From Hermatobates lingyangjiaoensis (Eukaryota; Arthropoda; Insecta; Hemiptera; Hermatobatidae), in NCBI GenBank assembly GCA_026182355.1, contig JAPFBL010000324.1, positions 62,001 to 126,000 of the forward strand: a DNA stretch of 64,000 nt, read 5' to 3'. Positions 1 to 13,176 of this stretch are shown here, piece by piece (the first letter of the stretch is position 1; each line of letters opens with the position of its first letter). Below the pieces are notes generated by a model, which saw only the letters and a program-made list of their open reading frames with translations, was not told where the DNA came from and searched no databases. The position numbers were made by a program, and so were the translations under genes.

Positions 1-2063
1 GATACCAGGCCTGGCCCTTATTCTAGAAATCAGAAAGCTTCTGGTTTCATTTGAATCTATGAATTCATTTCTGATCACCTCTTATAATGCTCCCTGTAAA
101 ATATTCTGTTATCAGCATTACTGATAATAAGGTCGGAGGGCGTGTGTAATAATTTTCCAAACTGTATATAAAGCTAGTGGTTATTGGGCCTGTTATTCCT
201 AGAAACACTTTTTTGTAATTTATTGAGGCTAAATTTCGTTTACTTTTTACTTAACAACCGATGTATGTCACACCTTTCGTTTTTATGACACAGGTAATAG
301 CAACTTTGTAGAGACTAAAATTTAGATTTTGGATTAAGGGCTTTTCTACCAAAGAATATTTTAGATCATATCATTGACTGTATTATCAGCAGAACATTGC
401 TTTAAGGTCTCTTAAGAAAGCCTTAGCCAATATATCTGTTGTACGGATTTCCCAACTTATTTTTTCATCTAAAGAGACTCTACAGTTTTCGGATAGGTTT
501 GGGAGTCTAGTTTAGTAGTTTTAATGAAGAGCTGTTTGAAACCTTTTCTTCTTCAGAAAAGTATAAGAGAGCTATTGTAGCTGAATTGAAATCTAGACCT
601 GTCTCCTTTATCTTTCACCACTTTTGAAGCACTTTTGTTTAGGCTAAAAGGCCATACAATCAACCATTTCTCTTGTAAGAATAAAAAGGTCATCAGGACA
701 TCCTAGCGTATAGAAACCTTGAGTAAAGTACCCACTAGCTTATTTACAACTAACCACCTCAATAAGGGCGACAGCTCACCACCCTGAAATCAACCTCAGA
801 TGGTCACGATTTCAGTTGTGATAAATTCTATACTAACACTACTTATTCTTGCGTTAGATTGTCGTAATTATTCTTGAAATAAAACATCTACTTATTACAT
901 ATTAGTTCTAATTCAATACATTCTAAGACATGTAATCAATCAAATCCTCTTTCAATATTAAAGAAGTAACATAAAGTCGTTCATTTGAGACTTGAGAAGC
1001 TTACTATCTTTGTTTATCAAATTTTTGGAACTCACTCTGTTAATTTCCTTTTCTTATATATGTTGTCATAAATGATGAAGGCTTATTTATAAAAAACTTC
1101 TTATGACAAATGAAACCTAATAGTTGTCATTTTTAGTGTAATATTACTCTTCCATACTAAAGCTTATCTGCCATTAAGATGTTTTAAAAGGAACAATTTT
1201 GTTGGATAACCATCACACGATGGGAAAGATAATGAAGCATGTTGACTTTTGTGTTTGTTTCTATACTTTAAGAATAAATCTTATTAAATATCATATAAAT
1301 CATTAAAATATCTTCAATTTTGTAATTGTCTCAATTGGTTTTTTTTTTAACTAAATTTTGATCAAAAAAATTCAAAGGCAATGTAAACAAATCCGACAAG
1401 TATAGATAATTATCCGTTGACGCAAGTTCGAGATTTCCAGTTTTTTTTTAATTTATTGCCTTTTTTTGGTAATCTGAATTTCTTAAAGTTATTTTTGTAA
1501 CTTACTAATGTTACGTAAATCATTTTAACAAAATTTCAGCGTTCTAGCTAGATGTTTAGAAAAAAAAATCAAATCATTAATTGTATTATGACACCCTTTT
1601 TTTTTCCATGTAATATCAATATAGTACTCTCAGAAGGTGTTATTTTTCAATTGGATTTGATTATGATTGATCAAACGATGAGACCTACATCGTGTTCATA
1701 ACCTTTTGAAATCAATCATAAGTCAAAAATTCAACATTTTACAGCAGAACTAACCTCTCGGTTATTGAAAGATTACTTATTTCTGGTAATGCTATGTCGG
1801 TTTAATAATCCCAAAATTTCAATTCTCTGAAGTTAATAGTTTAGGAGGAAGAGAACGTTATCAAATAACTTTTTGGCAAAAAAAGTGATTTCTTCATTAT
1901 GGAATGTTGCCAAAAACTAATTGGGCACATCTACACTCAATGACCTAATATTTTGTAAAAATATAAATTTGATCTATCAAACGGGTTGGCCTATAACATG
2001 CCATAAAAGAAAATTTCAACAAAAAATGCTGTTTGATGCCAGCTCTAAAGGCAGTTCCCTAGC
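1..2063. other. AT-rich stretch with no recognised gene
   Basis: I see only AT-rich sequence with homopolymer runs here, no long ORF, and no exon with good splice sites. Upstream exons of the plus-strand gene that starts to be visible at 2504 could lie here or beyond the window's left edge, but none could be identified. Confidence 0.5.
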
Positions 2064-2308
2064 CTGATCAATGCTATCACTAAAAGTCAATTCCCCAAAA
2101 ATTATTCATTCCTTGACTAAAAGCCATTTCTCTAACCTAATCTATGTCGGCAATAAAAACTAGTTTGCAAATCTAAACGATGCAATTACCAAAAGCCAGT
2201 TCCCAAAAGTTTCCGATTCTTACACCAAAAGCTAGTTTTCATCCCTAATCGATGTCATCATTAAAAACCAGTTGCTTAATTTGTTTGATACCGTCACTAA
2301 TAGCTAGA
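2064..2308. repeat. Diverged minisatellite, period about 35 bp
   Basis: About seven degenerate units follow one another, each built around the pattern 'atcgatg..atcactaaaagccagtt'. The units differ at many positions, so the array is old. It lies about 200 bp upstream of the first visible plus-strand exon and has no coding potential. Confidence 0.6.
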
Positions 2309-2503
2309 TGAAAATGTATGTTCATCTATTTAAATTAATTGGAATCATTACGAGTATTACATTGGATGGATTCTGAATGTATTACATACCTGTTTTGATT
2401 TATCATCATGTCTCTGAACCTTTCGGCTATTCCATGAGTAAAGCATAACAGATCGAATTGTATTACATACTTGTTGTGATCGCTTTGTACCTTAGCTTTC
2501 CAG

Positions 2504-2675
2504 CCATTAACACCAATAAATCAAATCAGGCCGACGATTTTTTCCGTGTTGCCCTTTCGTCACCCCCAGGTTTGCCACAAACCTTGAGGGTGTTCAAGGT
2601 GGACCTCGCGGAGGCGGGCACCATGATGCTACGTCGCGCATTTGACCAATCAATTTACTCGCGCAATTCTACCAG
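2504..2675 (+). CDS. Probable internal exon of an unrecognised plus-strand gene
   Basis: A pyrimidine-rich acceptor ending in 'tttccag' precedes 172 nt that read open in one frame (enters with 1 nt carried, leaves with 2), followed by the donor 'ACCAG|gtttgg'. The stretch is clearly richer in G+C than its surroundings, as coding exons are here. The peptide is about 57 residues, starting near INTNKSNQADDFFRVAL, then a proline-rich turn and RVFKVDLAEAGTMMLRRAF. I recognise no family. The frame also reads back through the acceptor into a hydrophobic YYILVVIALYLS stretch, but no ATG opens it and an in-frame stop lies just upstream, so an internal exon is the better reading. Its exit phase fits the exon at 13177 directly, but not the exon at 9637. 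Confidence 0.5.
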
Positions 2676-3151
2676 GTTTGGAATGTCAAAACGGTAGCAA
2701 AAATGCTGGCCCCGGTATGCAAGTGGCTCTTACCTAAGTTATAACCTATGTACTTGAGTTAAACAAATTACATGTAGACCAATTTTTTTTTTTACTTCAT
2801 TTTGGGAAGAGCGAAGGTCTTTTATATTACATACCTGATGAAGATTGCAAGTCCTCTAATGGGTTGAGATGAGAGTGCTCCGGTTGGGCATTAATGATTA
2901 TTAAACAATAAGCCTTACCTCCAAGGCTATGAACATTTTCTGTAATCATTATTTTACATATAGGCATTATTTCAAGAGAACAACAGTTTCTTTCGTTTTG
3001 TTCATAGATTTGTTTAATGAATCAGCTACATTGGAACTAAATATTTTAATTTTCTACGAGTTTCCTAAGTTTAATACTAAACTGTAACGTTTAAACTAAT
3101 CAAACTGTATTGTTTTATTTTAATTTTGTGATTACCTTTATAAAAAAAAAT

Positions 3152-3240
3152 TGCATTATGAGTTTTAAAATTCTTCCCAAAATAATCAACAATTATTTTA
3201 TCAAATATTTATAAATGGACTAAGAAGAAGTAGATATTCT
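3152..3240 (-). repeat. Internal fragment of the tRNA-derived SINE
   Basis: Read on the minus strand, this matches the inner part of the SINE at 4887-5329: a run around 'actaagaagaagta', then 'tttataaat', then 'gataaaataattgtt' and 'ttgggaagaattttaaaac'. It lacks the tRNA head and the CCTAA tail, so it is a partial or decayed copy. Confidence 0.55.
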
Positions 3241-3673
3241 TTTTTTAACCAGTAGGAAGATAATGCTTCAGTGTTATCTAAGAGTTTGAGACGATAAGAA
3301 ACAAAGAGAAACTTTAAGACTGATATCGTTACTACTATCATCCGCTTTGTGCCTTTCAGTAGAGCTACAAAAAAAAAGCAATTTAAAGAAACAAATAATG
3401 GTTATATTTACTTCTGAAAGTTTGTTTATACATTTATTATAAAAATACTAATGATTTTATTGCTCAATATTTATTCCTAAAATAATAAAAAAAGGGTGAA
3501 ATTTACTAGAAATAAATTTATAAACTATTTATTGAATATTTATAAATAGAATAATTTATAAATCTATCAAAGTCAAGTTGAACGGAGGTCTTTGACTTTT
3601 GACGTTAAAAATGCATTCATTTTCCTCGTGAGTTATTCAATCATTTATTCTATGGTATTTACTCATGATTAGA

Positions 3674-3857
3674 AAAAGGGGAAGAAACACTAAGTCTCCG
3701 TACAAAAGATTTATATTCAACGTCGACGCGTTTCAAACACTTAGTGTTCATCGTCAGGTTACATCTGTCTCAGTAAGGTGATGAACACTAAGTGTTTAAA
3801 ACGCGTCGACGTTGAACATAATTCTTTTGTATGGAGACTTATTGTTTCTTCCCCTTA
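3674..3857. repeat. Palindromic element, 'ACGCGT' family
   Basis: Two arms of about 78 bp are inverted around a spacer of about 26 bp. Each arm runs from a 'ggggaagaaac' end through 'gtctcc/ggagac' to an 'acgcg' block and the inner hairpin 'aacacttagtgtt'. The same architecture and inner sequence recur at 44516-44835 and 50683-50907, so this is a diverged member of that family. No ORF is present. Confidence 0.7.
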
Positions 3858-4886
3858 TTCTAAGCACTACATTATTATTTAATAATAATAGTTCTCTATT
3901 TTTACTGTAATCATAATATTTTTATGAATATTAACGTTGGATAACTTTAATAGTTTTTCTATTTATAACATAATATATAATTTTCGTTCTATTAAAGTCA
4001 ATTTGAATTTAAAGTTACTGTTGATATTCGTTGCTCTCTTTAGCTTATTTGAAGTAACACAAAAATGTTATTTATTTCTATTTTTATAATAACATTTTGT
4101 GTGTGGGTGTCTCTGTGTGTTTGTGTGTCTCTGTGTCTGTGAATTAATATGAATTAATTTTTAGTAATTTTTAGGGATTTATTCGCAAATTTGTCAATGC
4201 TAAGTTCAAAAATCTATATTTGAGCTATTAGAACGGAGAACTTCGGTACATAAACCACCGTTTTCAGTAACTTTGTTTTTTCGCACTTTACTATGCTCAT
4301 TAAGACAAAATATTTGCCTTACATCTACCATTTTTATGTATATTCCAATACCTGGTATCAATGCATTATTAACATTTTAAAAATATCAATATTTTGTATG
4401 TTCACCTCTACTTATGAAAACTGGTCAAATTTACCTTTATTTGATAAAAAAAAAAAAATGTCTGAACAACCGTTGAACTATAGCTCAAAAAGAAGTTTTA
4501 ATGAACCCTGTGAAGTACTGTTTAAATGAATTCTATTAGATTTAAAAAAAATATATATTTTTTTAATTTATGAAAATACAAACTATACAAAGAAGGAAAT
4601 TGTTGAATATATGTGCGATTGTATGAATAGCTCGTTGAGAGGCAGTATTTCATTCTTCTTTGGTATTTAATCACTTATTAGTCTAAGTAACCCTGAAGGA
4701 AGTGTACTTTGAAGAGTTCTAGGACACTTTGCATAGAATTTTTCAAGGTTAGATCCCAATTATTTACTATTGTCTCACTTGGTCCAGTCTATATGATGCA
4801 TGACTAGTTTAAAGCTTAGTCTGTCTTGACGCTTTTGCAGGTGATTGGAAGTAGGTGCGCAGAATAAAACTAGTTATTCAACTCCA

Positions 4887-5329
4887 AGGGGCCAGGCTAG
4901 CTCAGTGGTAACGTGCTCACCTCTGAACTCATAGGTCTGGAGTTCGATCCCCGGATAGAACGATTCACGTTCGAATTCTAAGAATACTTCTTCTTAGTTC
5001 ATTTATAAATTTTTGATAAAATAATTGTTAATTATTTTGGGAAGAATTTTAAAACTCATATTTCGATCCCCTCGATTTATTTACGCGGGAGATAAATAAA
5101 TCTGAGCACGTCGTCCCTCGGAGAAGGACTTTAAATCGTCGGTCCCGAGCCTGTACGATGTCAGGTACTCGTTAAAAATCCCTACTCGAAATGAACTTGA
5201 GTTAGGCAAAAATTTAGGACTCCCACAGTAGAATCAAACTTCATTGTGTGGTATCACAAAGGCCCAATGCTCGGCCTACGTCGGTCCCTTGTGGGACTAC
5301 CACTGCAACCTAACCTAACTAACCTAACC
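4887..5329 (+). mobile_element. tRNA-derived SINE with target-site duplication
   Basis: The 5' head is tRNA-like: an A box (TAGCTCAGTGGTA) and a B box (GAGTTCGATCCCC) are spaced as in a tRNA, but there is no acceptor-stem partner, so this is not a tRNA gene. The body is followed by a GC-richer segment and a short (CCTAA)n tail. The 12-bp direct repeat TATTCAACTCCA flanks the element at 4875-4886 and 5330-5341, which defines both ends and shows insertion by target-primed copying. Related 3' ends occur near 34300-34435 (plus) and 48697-48790 (minus). Transcription would be by RNA polymerase III from the internal promoter, with the machinery of a partner LINE. Confidence 0.85.
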
Positions 5330-5341
5330 TATTCAACTCCA

Positions 5342-7690
5342 CACTAGCCCATTGTTAATAACCAAAATGATGTTTTTATTAAAACAAAGATCCGTACATC
5401 CATTTTAAGGTTTACAGTTATTCTAGGTGTGTCAGATTCGTTATTGTTGTTTTTAATTTGAATAGGCTCGTGTTGAAGAGTTAACTTCGCAAAGTTCTTA
5501 CTTGGAAAAGATTTCTGACTTAATAATTGTGGGGACAAATAAAGGAAACAGAGAAGAGCTAATTTTTTTACCTGATGACGATGATCAGGTATAGTATGGT
5601 ACTGCAGGTGTTAAAAACCATGTCACTTGTCGTATCTTCCGGAGTAAGACTCTGAGCTTGAATGTATTTTAACAGGACATATTAAACAGTTACGTCAGTA
5701 TGTTACGGAAGCAGTAAACAGCTGCTGTCTACCAATATCTGATCGACACAATATTTCGTTTCGTTTTCGATTGCGTTATTAAAGAAAGTTTTACACTTTT
5801 ATAAATCCTTATGTAACGAGATGAAATTTTTGCTATTTATTCACGCTAAGTATTGAAACTTTCAAGAAAAATGATAGTTAACAGGAATGATGAGTTAAAA
5901 TAAAAGAGAGGTCACGCAAATGTTATATTCTGTTGGTTTTGTAAAAGCTGAAGTATTTGATTTTCCTTTTCCCGGATATACCAGGATATCAACCAACTCC
6001 CTTTGAATCACTCCACAAGTTCGACAGAATTTCATGAAATTTATGAGATATACAGTCCGTATAGTGCAAACCCATCCTATTCATTTTAGACGTTATTGTA
6101 TTATATAAGCCGCTTTATTGTACTTTCCCCTTTCAATCCAGGTTATTCTAGAGTCTTCAACTTTTTATTCAGTATAGTTCATATGAGAGCATAGTATGTA
6201 AACATTTGTTAAATTGCAGAGTATTTTAAAGAACAATTTGGCATTGAAAAGAACAAGAATGGATGGTTTTTCTCTAATCTTAGTAAAAAAAAAAACAGAG
6301 CCAATATGAGCAATTAATTAAAAGTAAATTTATTTTTAGACTAAAACTAATCAATTATCAGTTATTAAAGCAATTAATATTCTAAGGTGTTAATGACAAA
6401 ATTCTGGTGTAAGACGCTACAAAACTTACTTTTATTTGCCTAATTAAAACTGGTAGAGGTATCGCTAGGAGGCATTAGTGTTTCGGTTTTATTTTTAGAA
6501 AGAGCTGTAAAAATGTAATACATGGGTACTCTAAGGATATCAGTTTTTACTTTAATTATATTAGTGTGTTAGGTTCTTTCAGACTTGAAATGGTGATTTA
6601 AGTAGTACTTTACTTTCTTATTTGAGCAGCCATACTGCAAATGTATTCACCTTCATCAACATGCGTTCGCCTTATTTTTCACACCAAAGGTTTCCACCAA
6701 TTATTTTGAGAAGTATTTCCTATTAGAATCCTCAGCATCACCCAGGTTACCTTACAAAGAACTATCTTGATCATCAATATTTAACTTAGAGTAGATAATA
6801 AGAAGTTATTAATCAATGGATAAGTGGTCTTAGTACTTGTACTAATATTGAAGAAAAAGCTGGATCTAAAACAGGTTAATAGAAATTGCCTCCAGGGAAG
6901 AAGTAGCATGCATATTCATTGTAGAGTAGTTACTTTACTGACCGCATTATCAATAGCAGCACCGTCCAGACTAAGAACTTTACAAACAACATATGGCCAC
7001 TCTTAATAATTCTTTTGTACTTTAGACAAAAAGCAGTTTCAAAACTGTTGTAAGATTATCACGAAATATGTTTTTCATTAATTTATAACCTTATACTTTA
7101 TTATTATATAAAATATTATTATAAAAGGTATTGTTTTCTTGAGTACAATTACTAATAAATACTTTCCTTTTTCTCGGACTTTAGTCACCCTGACCCAATT
7201 CCGAGAAGAAGAAAAGCATTTAAGATATTACTATTAATTATTTTATGTAATTGAGTCCTATTCCTGAATATTCCATCTTGAACCATGAGAAAATGACGCA
7301 ACAAAAATGTTTCAAAGTTCAAACTTGTTTGGAAACACTTGCTAAATAATGTTCAAAAATATGTTGATTATTTAAAGCGTTAATAGCAATAATATTGATA
7401 ACTTAAAATGAGTTATTTTAAATGATATCAAAGGATATCATGATGTCCAGTCGATTAGAACATGATATTCGATGGATGTCGAAATATGGCAGTGAATGTG
7501 TCAGTGTTTGTCTGTTCTTTTGGTTCAATTTCTTGTTCTTGTGGGCTGCTTCATTGATATTTAGTATACTTTTTAGTTTTTAGGGCAGAATTCTGTTTAC
7601 AGGCAGATACTTCTTCCTTTGATTCATTCACTCCTCTCCTTTATATCCTTCTCTCTTTCACTCTCTCCATCAGTCACAATAGCATGTCTT
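5342..7690. other. AT-rich stretch, no gene recognised
   Basis: Short ORFs on both strands have neither good splice sites nor recognisable products. The position between plus-strand exons suggests intronic sequence. A small perfect palindrome, cctgatgacgatgatcagg, lies near 5570. Confidence 0.4.
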
Positions 7691-7693
7691 GTT

Positions 7694-7779
<86 letters not shown>
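7694..7779. repeat. (CT)n microsatellite
   Basis: This is an uninterrupted CT run of about 85 bp within a wider pyrimidine-rich tract (7619-7965). It produces three overlapping Ser/Leu-repeat ORFs that are not genes. Confidence 0.95.
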
Positions 7780-7780
<1 letters not shown>

Positions 7781-9636
7781 GTCTCATTCATATTCTCAAT
7801 CACTCTTTTTCCCACTCTCTCACTCACGATTCTTCTCCTATTCCCGCTATCTCATTCACTCTACCTCTCTATATACCTTTTCCTCTTCTTACCTCTCACT
7901 CCGTCTCTGTCACCATAACATTCCATCTTTTTCTTCTCTATCTCTCACTCCTTGCTCTTTGACTTTTGTAGATAGACTTATATTTATCTGCTGTCCAGTG
8001 AGTACTCGACTTCCTATTTGCATATGAACAGTAACAACGACCACAGAATAAGAATCACTTAGTAGATATATAATCTCAATATAAACTCATCATTCTCCAA
8101 ATGATGAAATTTTTTACTTTCCGAATTCGACCGGAATATAACATTTCCATCATGATGCTACTGAATTAGTTTAAACATATTTGTCAGATGTAGCAACTAG
8201 TTATCTTATAGTATTTTTTTATTATTATTTTTTGTATTTATCAAATTCTACTTTTTTTGCTAGTAAAATATTCTTAATTTAACAGATTTGGAAGTTACGT
8301 TCTTAATAGAGTTGGACTGTTTTTTATGATTATTTATGAAACATATTTAGCAATTTCCAGTGTATAAGTCAATATTATAAGTATGTTTTAATTAGAATTC
8401 GTTATTTGAAATTGAAAGGAGTTAAAGCTGTATTGTTGTGTTAGAAAACTTTAATTTGCACTATTGCGTGATTAGCTAAAAAATAAAATGAACAGTAATA
8501 AAGTACAGTCATTATTCATATTATTCTTATTCATGTAATATGCTATTCATGCATTTCAAATCACTGTTTGATGATGAAGGTGCTTTATGCATTTCTGTCA
8601 CAAAGTAGCTTACAAACACTCAAAGATTGGACGCTCCTCCTTAAATGCCAATAATTTTGTCGCAATGGTTCTTTTTATAAAGTTTTTTAGTGCTTCAAGA
8701 AAAGTAATTACGAGAAGAAACTGAGGCCATAGATGATGAGGATGAGGTATGAGGTATACAACAAAAGCCACAAGAAAAACAATCTTAAATTGAAAAAGTC
8801 AAGTTAAAAGTGACAATTGTGAAATTTTGTCTGGGTAGCCAAATTTATATACCTCACATTATTTATATTATTTTTGATTTTTATCTACATCGAAATTTTC
8901 ATTGAAAAGAAATGATGTGATCATATAAACTAAGATAACGTTTTTAAAGAAGCATCATAATGTTATAGTTTTACTACCAGTTATTAAAAGGAGCAACATA
9001 TTTTTTCTTCGAGATTTCCCTATAGTAGGACAGACTTAGGACCCTTTCAGTTTTTGGGAATCTATCCATATTTGAGTCCCTTTACTTTTCAATTGAGAAA
9101 GGTTTTTGGCTATGGCTTTTGTTTGGTTCTTTGCCATCTTCTTTTTTTTTGTTCTTTTGTTCTTTGCCAGCCTACATTTTTCCGGTTCTTGAGTAAGCAA
9201 GATCAAGTTATATCAAGTACAAAATATCAAAGACCTGACAACAAAAAAACAATATGCAAAATTAAAACAACAAGACGAGCAAATTTTAAAATATCATTAC
9301 CTTATAAAATGAAGCAAAAACATTGTACATATTATTGTTTTTGTTTTTTTACTTTTCCATATTGTGTGTTTTTGTCTTCTGGTCTCTGAAATTCTGTAGA
9401 GCTACTTTTCTAGGGTTACTTGCAGTATTACTAATTCTCAATAAATTGTAATTAACCTTGATAATTTCAAACGATTTTTGGTGAAACGTCGATTAGTAAT
9501 TAATAGTTGTTATTTTGGACCTAATATTCTAGTACTTCGGATATTCAGTCGTGAAACTATATCAATTGTAATTCTAACTATAACTAGAATATCAGATTTA
9601 CTGATCAAAAAAATAACAATGCATATTTTATTACAG

Positions 9637-9826
9637 TGTCAAAGTGTGAGAGGGCGTTTATGCTAAATCGACATGACAAAAGTATATGCAACGCTAATAG
9701 GGAAGAAGAAAACGCCAATGAAATTCGACATGTTAAGTGTGCTGCACTTCGACATATCAGGAAGAACGTGCAAGATTTGAATACAACATCCCGAGAGCTG
9801 GAAATCGAAATCGAAAGTCTCTGCCG
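9637..9826 (+). CDS. Probable coding exon (Cys-containing, helical) of an unrecognised gene
   Basis: The acceptor 'tttattacag' is followed by 190 nt open in one frame (enters with 1 nt, leaves with 2) and the donor 'TGCCG|gtattt'. The 63-residue peptide begins SKCERAFMLNRHDKSICNAN and continues as a charged, heptad-like stretch ending in NTTSRELEIEIESLCR, which could form an amphipathic helix or coiled coil. Its exit phase matches the terminal exon at 13177. It has the same entry and exit phases as the exon at 2504, so 2504 cannot splice to it directly: either one more exon lies between them, or the two are alternatives or belong to different genes. No family recognised. Confidence 0.5.
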
Positions 9827-12800
9827 GTATTTAACATTACTATACAATTATATATTACATTATTAAATAGTATAATAATTATATATATATTATATAATAT
9901 AATATAACACTATAATTATTTTAACATTTCTTTTTAATTGTAATTAGCATGCGTTTGAGAACAACACTAACTAGCAAGCCTAGCTGGTTGACAAAATTAT
10001 TCGCATGTGATTCACATAAGAAATAAATTTATAACTTCGCATAAATTTATTTGTGAAAATCACACATTCAATTAAAAAAAGATTGATAGTTGTATTGGAT
10101 CAGAGGTCGAGTAACTTTTTTGGGTGTTACCTCAATTGAATTTGTAGTAAAAAGAATTTACTTGGAAGTACTCTGATGGACAAACCAATTCACTTGGTTT
10201 ATGGAATTTACAGATACAAAATAAAACAAAATATGTACATATGGTGGAGGAATATTTAATTGTTGATTTCATCTATCATAGGGAACAAAAGTCTGTCTTT
10301 TTGGCTTGGAAATAGCACAGAAGAAAAAGATGTAGGAATCACATAAACAGAAGTAAAACGCTATTTTTTAGCATTACTTGACACACAACAGAACTATTAA
10401 CCATCATTCATTTTACATTCACACAATAACAAAAGAACATTTTATTATTTAATACATTATTGGAGGGGGGGGGGATTTTTATCCTTTCTAAAGATAGGAC
10501 AATTAATTACTATTTAATTAATTTCTAAATAATATTTTCCATTAATAGTTAACTATTAATAATTAATTTAATTAAGGATTCCGACTAGACTTCTTTTACA
10601 ACAACCACACATTTTTAAATCAATTATTAAAAATAGGCTCTATTATCTTACTATTTTTCTCAAAGTCGCGTTGTTCTAATCCACATTTACGTAATTTAGT
10701 ATACATTATTTATATACTTCAATTTATTATTATTATTTATATTCATTAAGGTCTCTCGTACAGTAATCATATACAGTATATTTTGGAATTATTTCCCCCT
10801 AATTTCTTAGTCCTGATTGGAAACCAAACCCAGGCACACCTATATGAATGAGTGGAAAGAGTGATACAAACATTTGATGAAGCCCAGAACGATAAAAGCA
10901 TATATAAGCAAAATTATTCGTTTTTAATGAAATGATTATTCATAACTGTTATCCAGAAAGAAAAAAAATGGTTGTTTATTGATGCGAGACTATGTTACAT
11001 ATTTCTGTTGGGGTTACTGTTCTTAATAAAGAAATATAAATTGAAATTTGAGACAATTGAACAAGGACAAACCAAAGTACTGCGGTGACTACAGATTCTG
11101 GCGAGATTAATATGTTTTCAGTTTATCAGTCAGGGTATGATGTGGACCCTGACAATTAATTAATAAGAAATTATTGACAGTGTAATATTTTAACATTATA
11201 TTGAAATCCTCAGCTACATAAGGCTTTGGAAAAATGATACTATTTCATCTTGGATATAGAGCCAACTGGATATTAGGAATTCTCGATGTTACTTCTACTG
11301 GGATGCTGTCTTCAGAATTCAACCGGTTTCTGTATTTTGCTTTTAGATTTATAAGGGTAAAAAAACTTGAAAAAGCTGTCTCACTAAGGGTTAAAAACAG
11401 TTTCAATACTGATTCAACCCCGATGAAGCAATTTCAATACTGATATTTCTCTGTTTTCATAGTTTTGAAGATCGTGGTGTCCTCGATGCATTCTTTTCTC
11501 CAACTTTCCCTCATTTAGTACATCCACATCTGTACCACGATTATTACCCCCCAAAACTTGGGGATATTTACCCCTGTTTCCCGACTACTGTATTAGAGCA
11601 AAGCAAACGGGAATTGGAATAATTTCTCCTCTTAAAATAATGGAGGGAGATAATTTTCTATATTCCCTGGAACTGCAGTTGAACAGTACCACACCGATAC
11701 ATGTTATAGGTGTATATAATTCCAACTTATTTTATGGAACAAATTTCCAATAAATACCCGGTCAATTAGTTTGATAGAAAATTAGTACTGATATATTATA
11801 TGATGGACTAAGGCAGTATCCGATGAAATCTTTTTACAAGTGGATAAAACATATAATACACTGCTAGGGGTTATGAGGGTCTATCTTCAAGATTCTCATA
11901 AGAGGACGTGAACAAACAGACATACAGACAGTGGTCAGTCCTTAACAATAGTAGATTAGCGTAAGCTTTCATCAATTATGCACTTTTAATATTGTAAAAT
12001 TTTAAAAGTGCGTATTAAATTAAATAATTTATTATAATATTTAATTTAATATATATAATATAAATAATATTAATATTAAAATATTTAATGTAAAAATTAA
12101 ATATTTTTACGTTTTTTTGGTAAAACGTAAAAAAAACGCAACGTAAAAAATTACTGGTTGGAGTGAAAATTAAAGCTAGATCTACCAGTCCAGAAGTGAG
12201 CATGGAAACCACGGGTACCCTGGCCTCTGAACAAAACTGTTACTGTAATTTCAAACCACGGTTTATTGTCAGGAGTGAGAATCAAGGAGAGAAAACTCTC
12301 AAGTCAAAGGTCCTATGAAGGGTCATTACATAAATACATATTAGTATTCCATTTTTAATAACAAAACTGCTTATAACATTGCTCTTCTATGACGAAGAAT
12401 CTTGAAGTTGACCTACCTGGCATTAATAAACAGTGTAAAAAAGTTCTTAAGGCAAATATAAAAGGTGACATTGATGAACTGTTTTGAAAGAATTGTTTGC
12501 TCAAAGTAACTTAATTTGGTTCATTTATATTATAAGTAATAATTGTAATAAGTAATAATTAATAAGTAATTAATAAGTAATTAATAAGTAATTGTAATAA
12601 TTGTAATAAGTAATAATTGTTCCTGTCAAGTAATTTTAATTATTGTTGTTGTATATTTTTTCTTACAATTTTTTTAATTACACTCAACCCTCGAGTTTCC
12701 GTACTTCAACAAACCGTCCTTTTAAGTTTCCATACTTTTTTTTCTTCCAAATAGCATAAATTATCATCCGAGTATTAGTAATTCACAATGAGGGTAGAGT

Positions 12801-13176
12801 GAGATCAAGTAGCCTAGGCTACTCCAATTTAGTTATCTTGAAGAAACTATACCTTTATTATGCATAAACAATATTATTATTACGTATTTTAACGTATATA
12901 AACATAAATTAACTGTATCCACATGTATTTGATGATTTTTTAGGGTACCATTTAACAGAGTTACCTATTTCTGGACCTTTCTGACTCGGTCTCTATTAGT
13001 ACGAAATTTGAGGGTCGAGTGTCTTTTCTGACGAATACTTGAGTCTTAAAGCCATATAGTAATTTACCCCGGGTGTACTCAGAACTCTGCACGTCTCTCT
13101 TGATCTATCAAAATGAAATCCTGGCCCACTGGTAGTATTACATATAGACGAAGGTTATAAATATATATTTTTCCAG
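9827..13176. other. Presumed intron, AT-rich
   Basis: Apart from the tandem TAAGTAAT block noted separately, I see AT-rich sequence, an 11-G run near 10464, and no exon with convincing borders. The short ORF at 11234-11443 has no recognisable product. Confidence 0.4.
12533..12617. repeat. Short tandem TAAGTAATAATTG-type repeat
   Basis: Units of 10-15 bp based on taagtaat and taagtaataattg follow one another with small length changes. This is simple-sequence expansion with no coding content. Confidence 0.7.

Noticed and set aside
4889..4960. A tRNA gene
   Set aside because: A and B boxes are present but there is no matching acceptor stem, and the sequence continues into a SINE body with a target duplication.
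5281..5329. A telomeric repeat relic (CCTAA)n
   Set aside because: The tract is short, inside a target duplication, and shared with other SINE ends, so it is a SINE tail rather than telomere.
7619..8027. Three overlapping ORFs of Ser-Leu repeats
   Set aside because: They are translations of the (CT)n microsatellite in three frames, with no splice or domain support.
13108..13135. A first exon with ATG (MKSWPT) just before the membrane exon
   Set aside because: Its possible donors leave in a phase that puts a stop in the 13177 exon.
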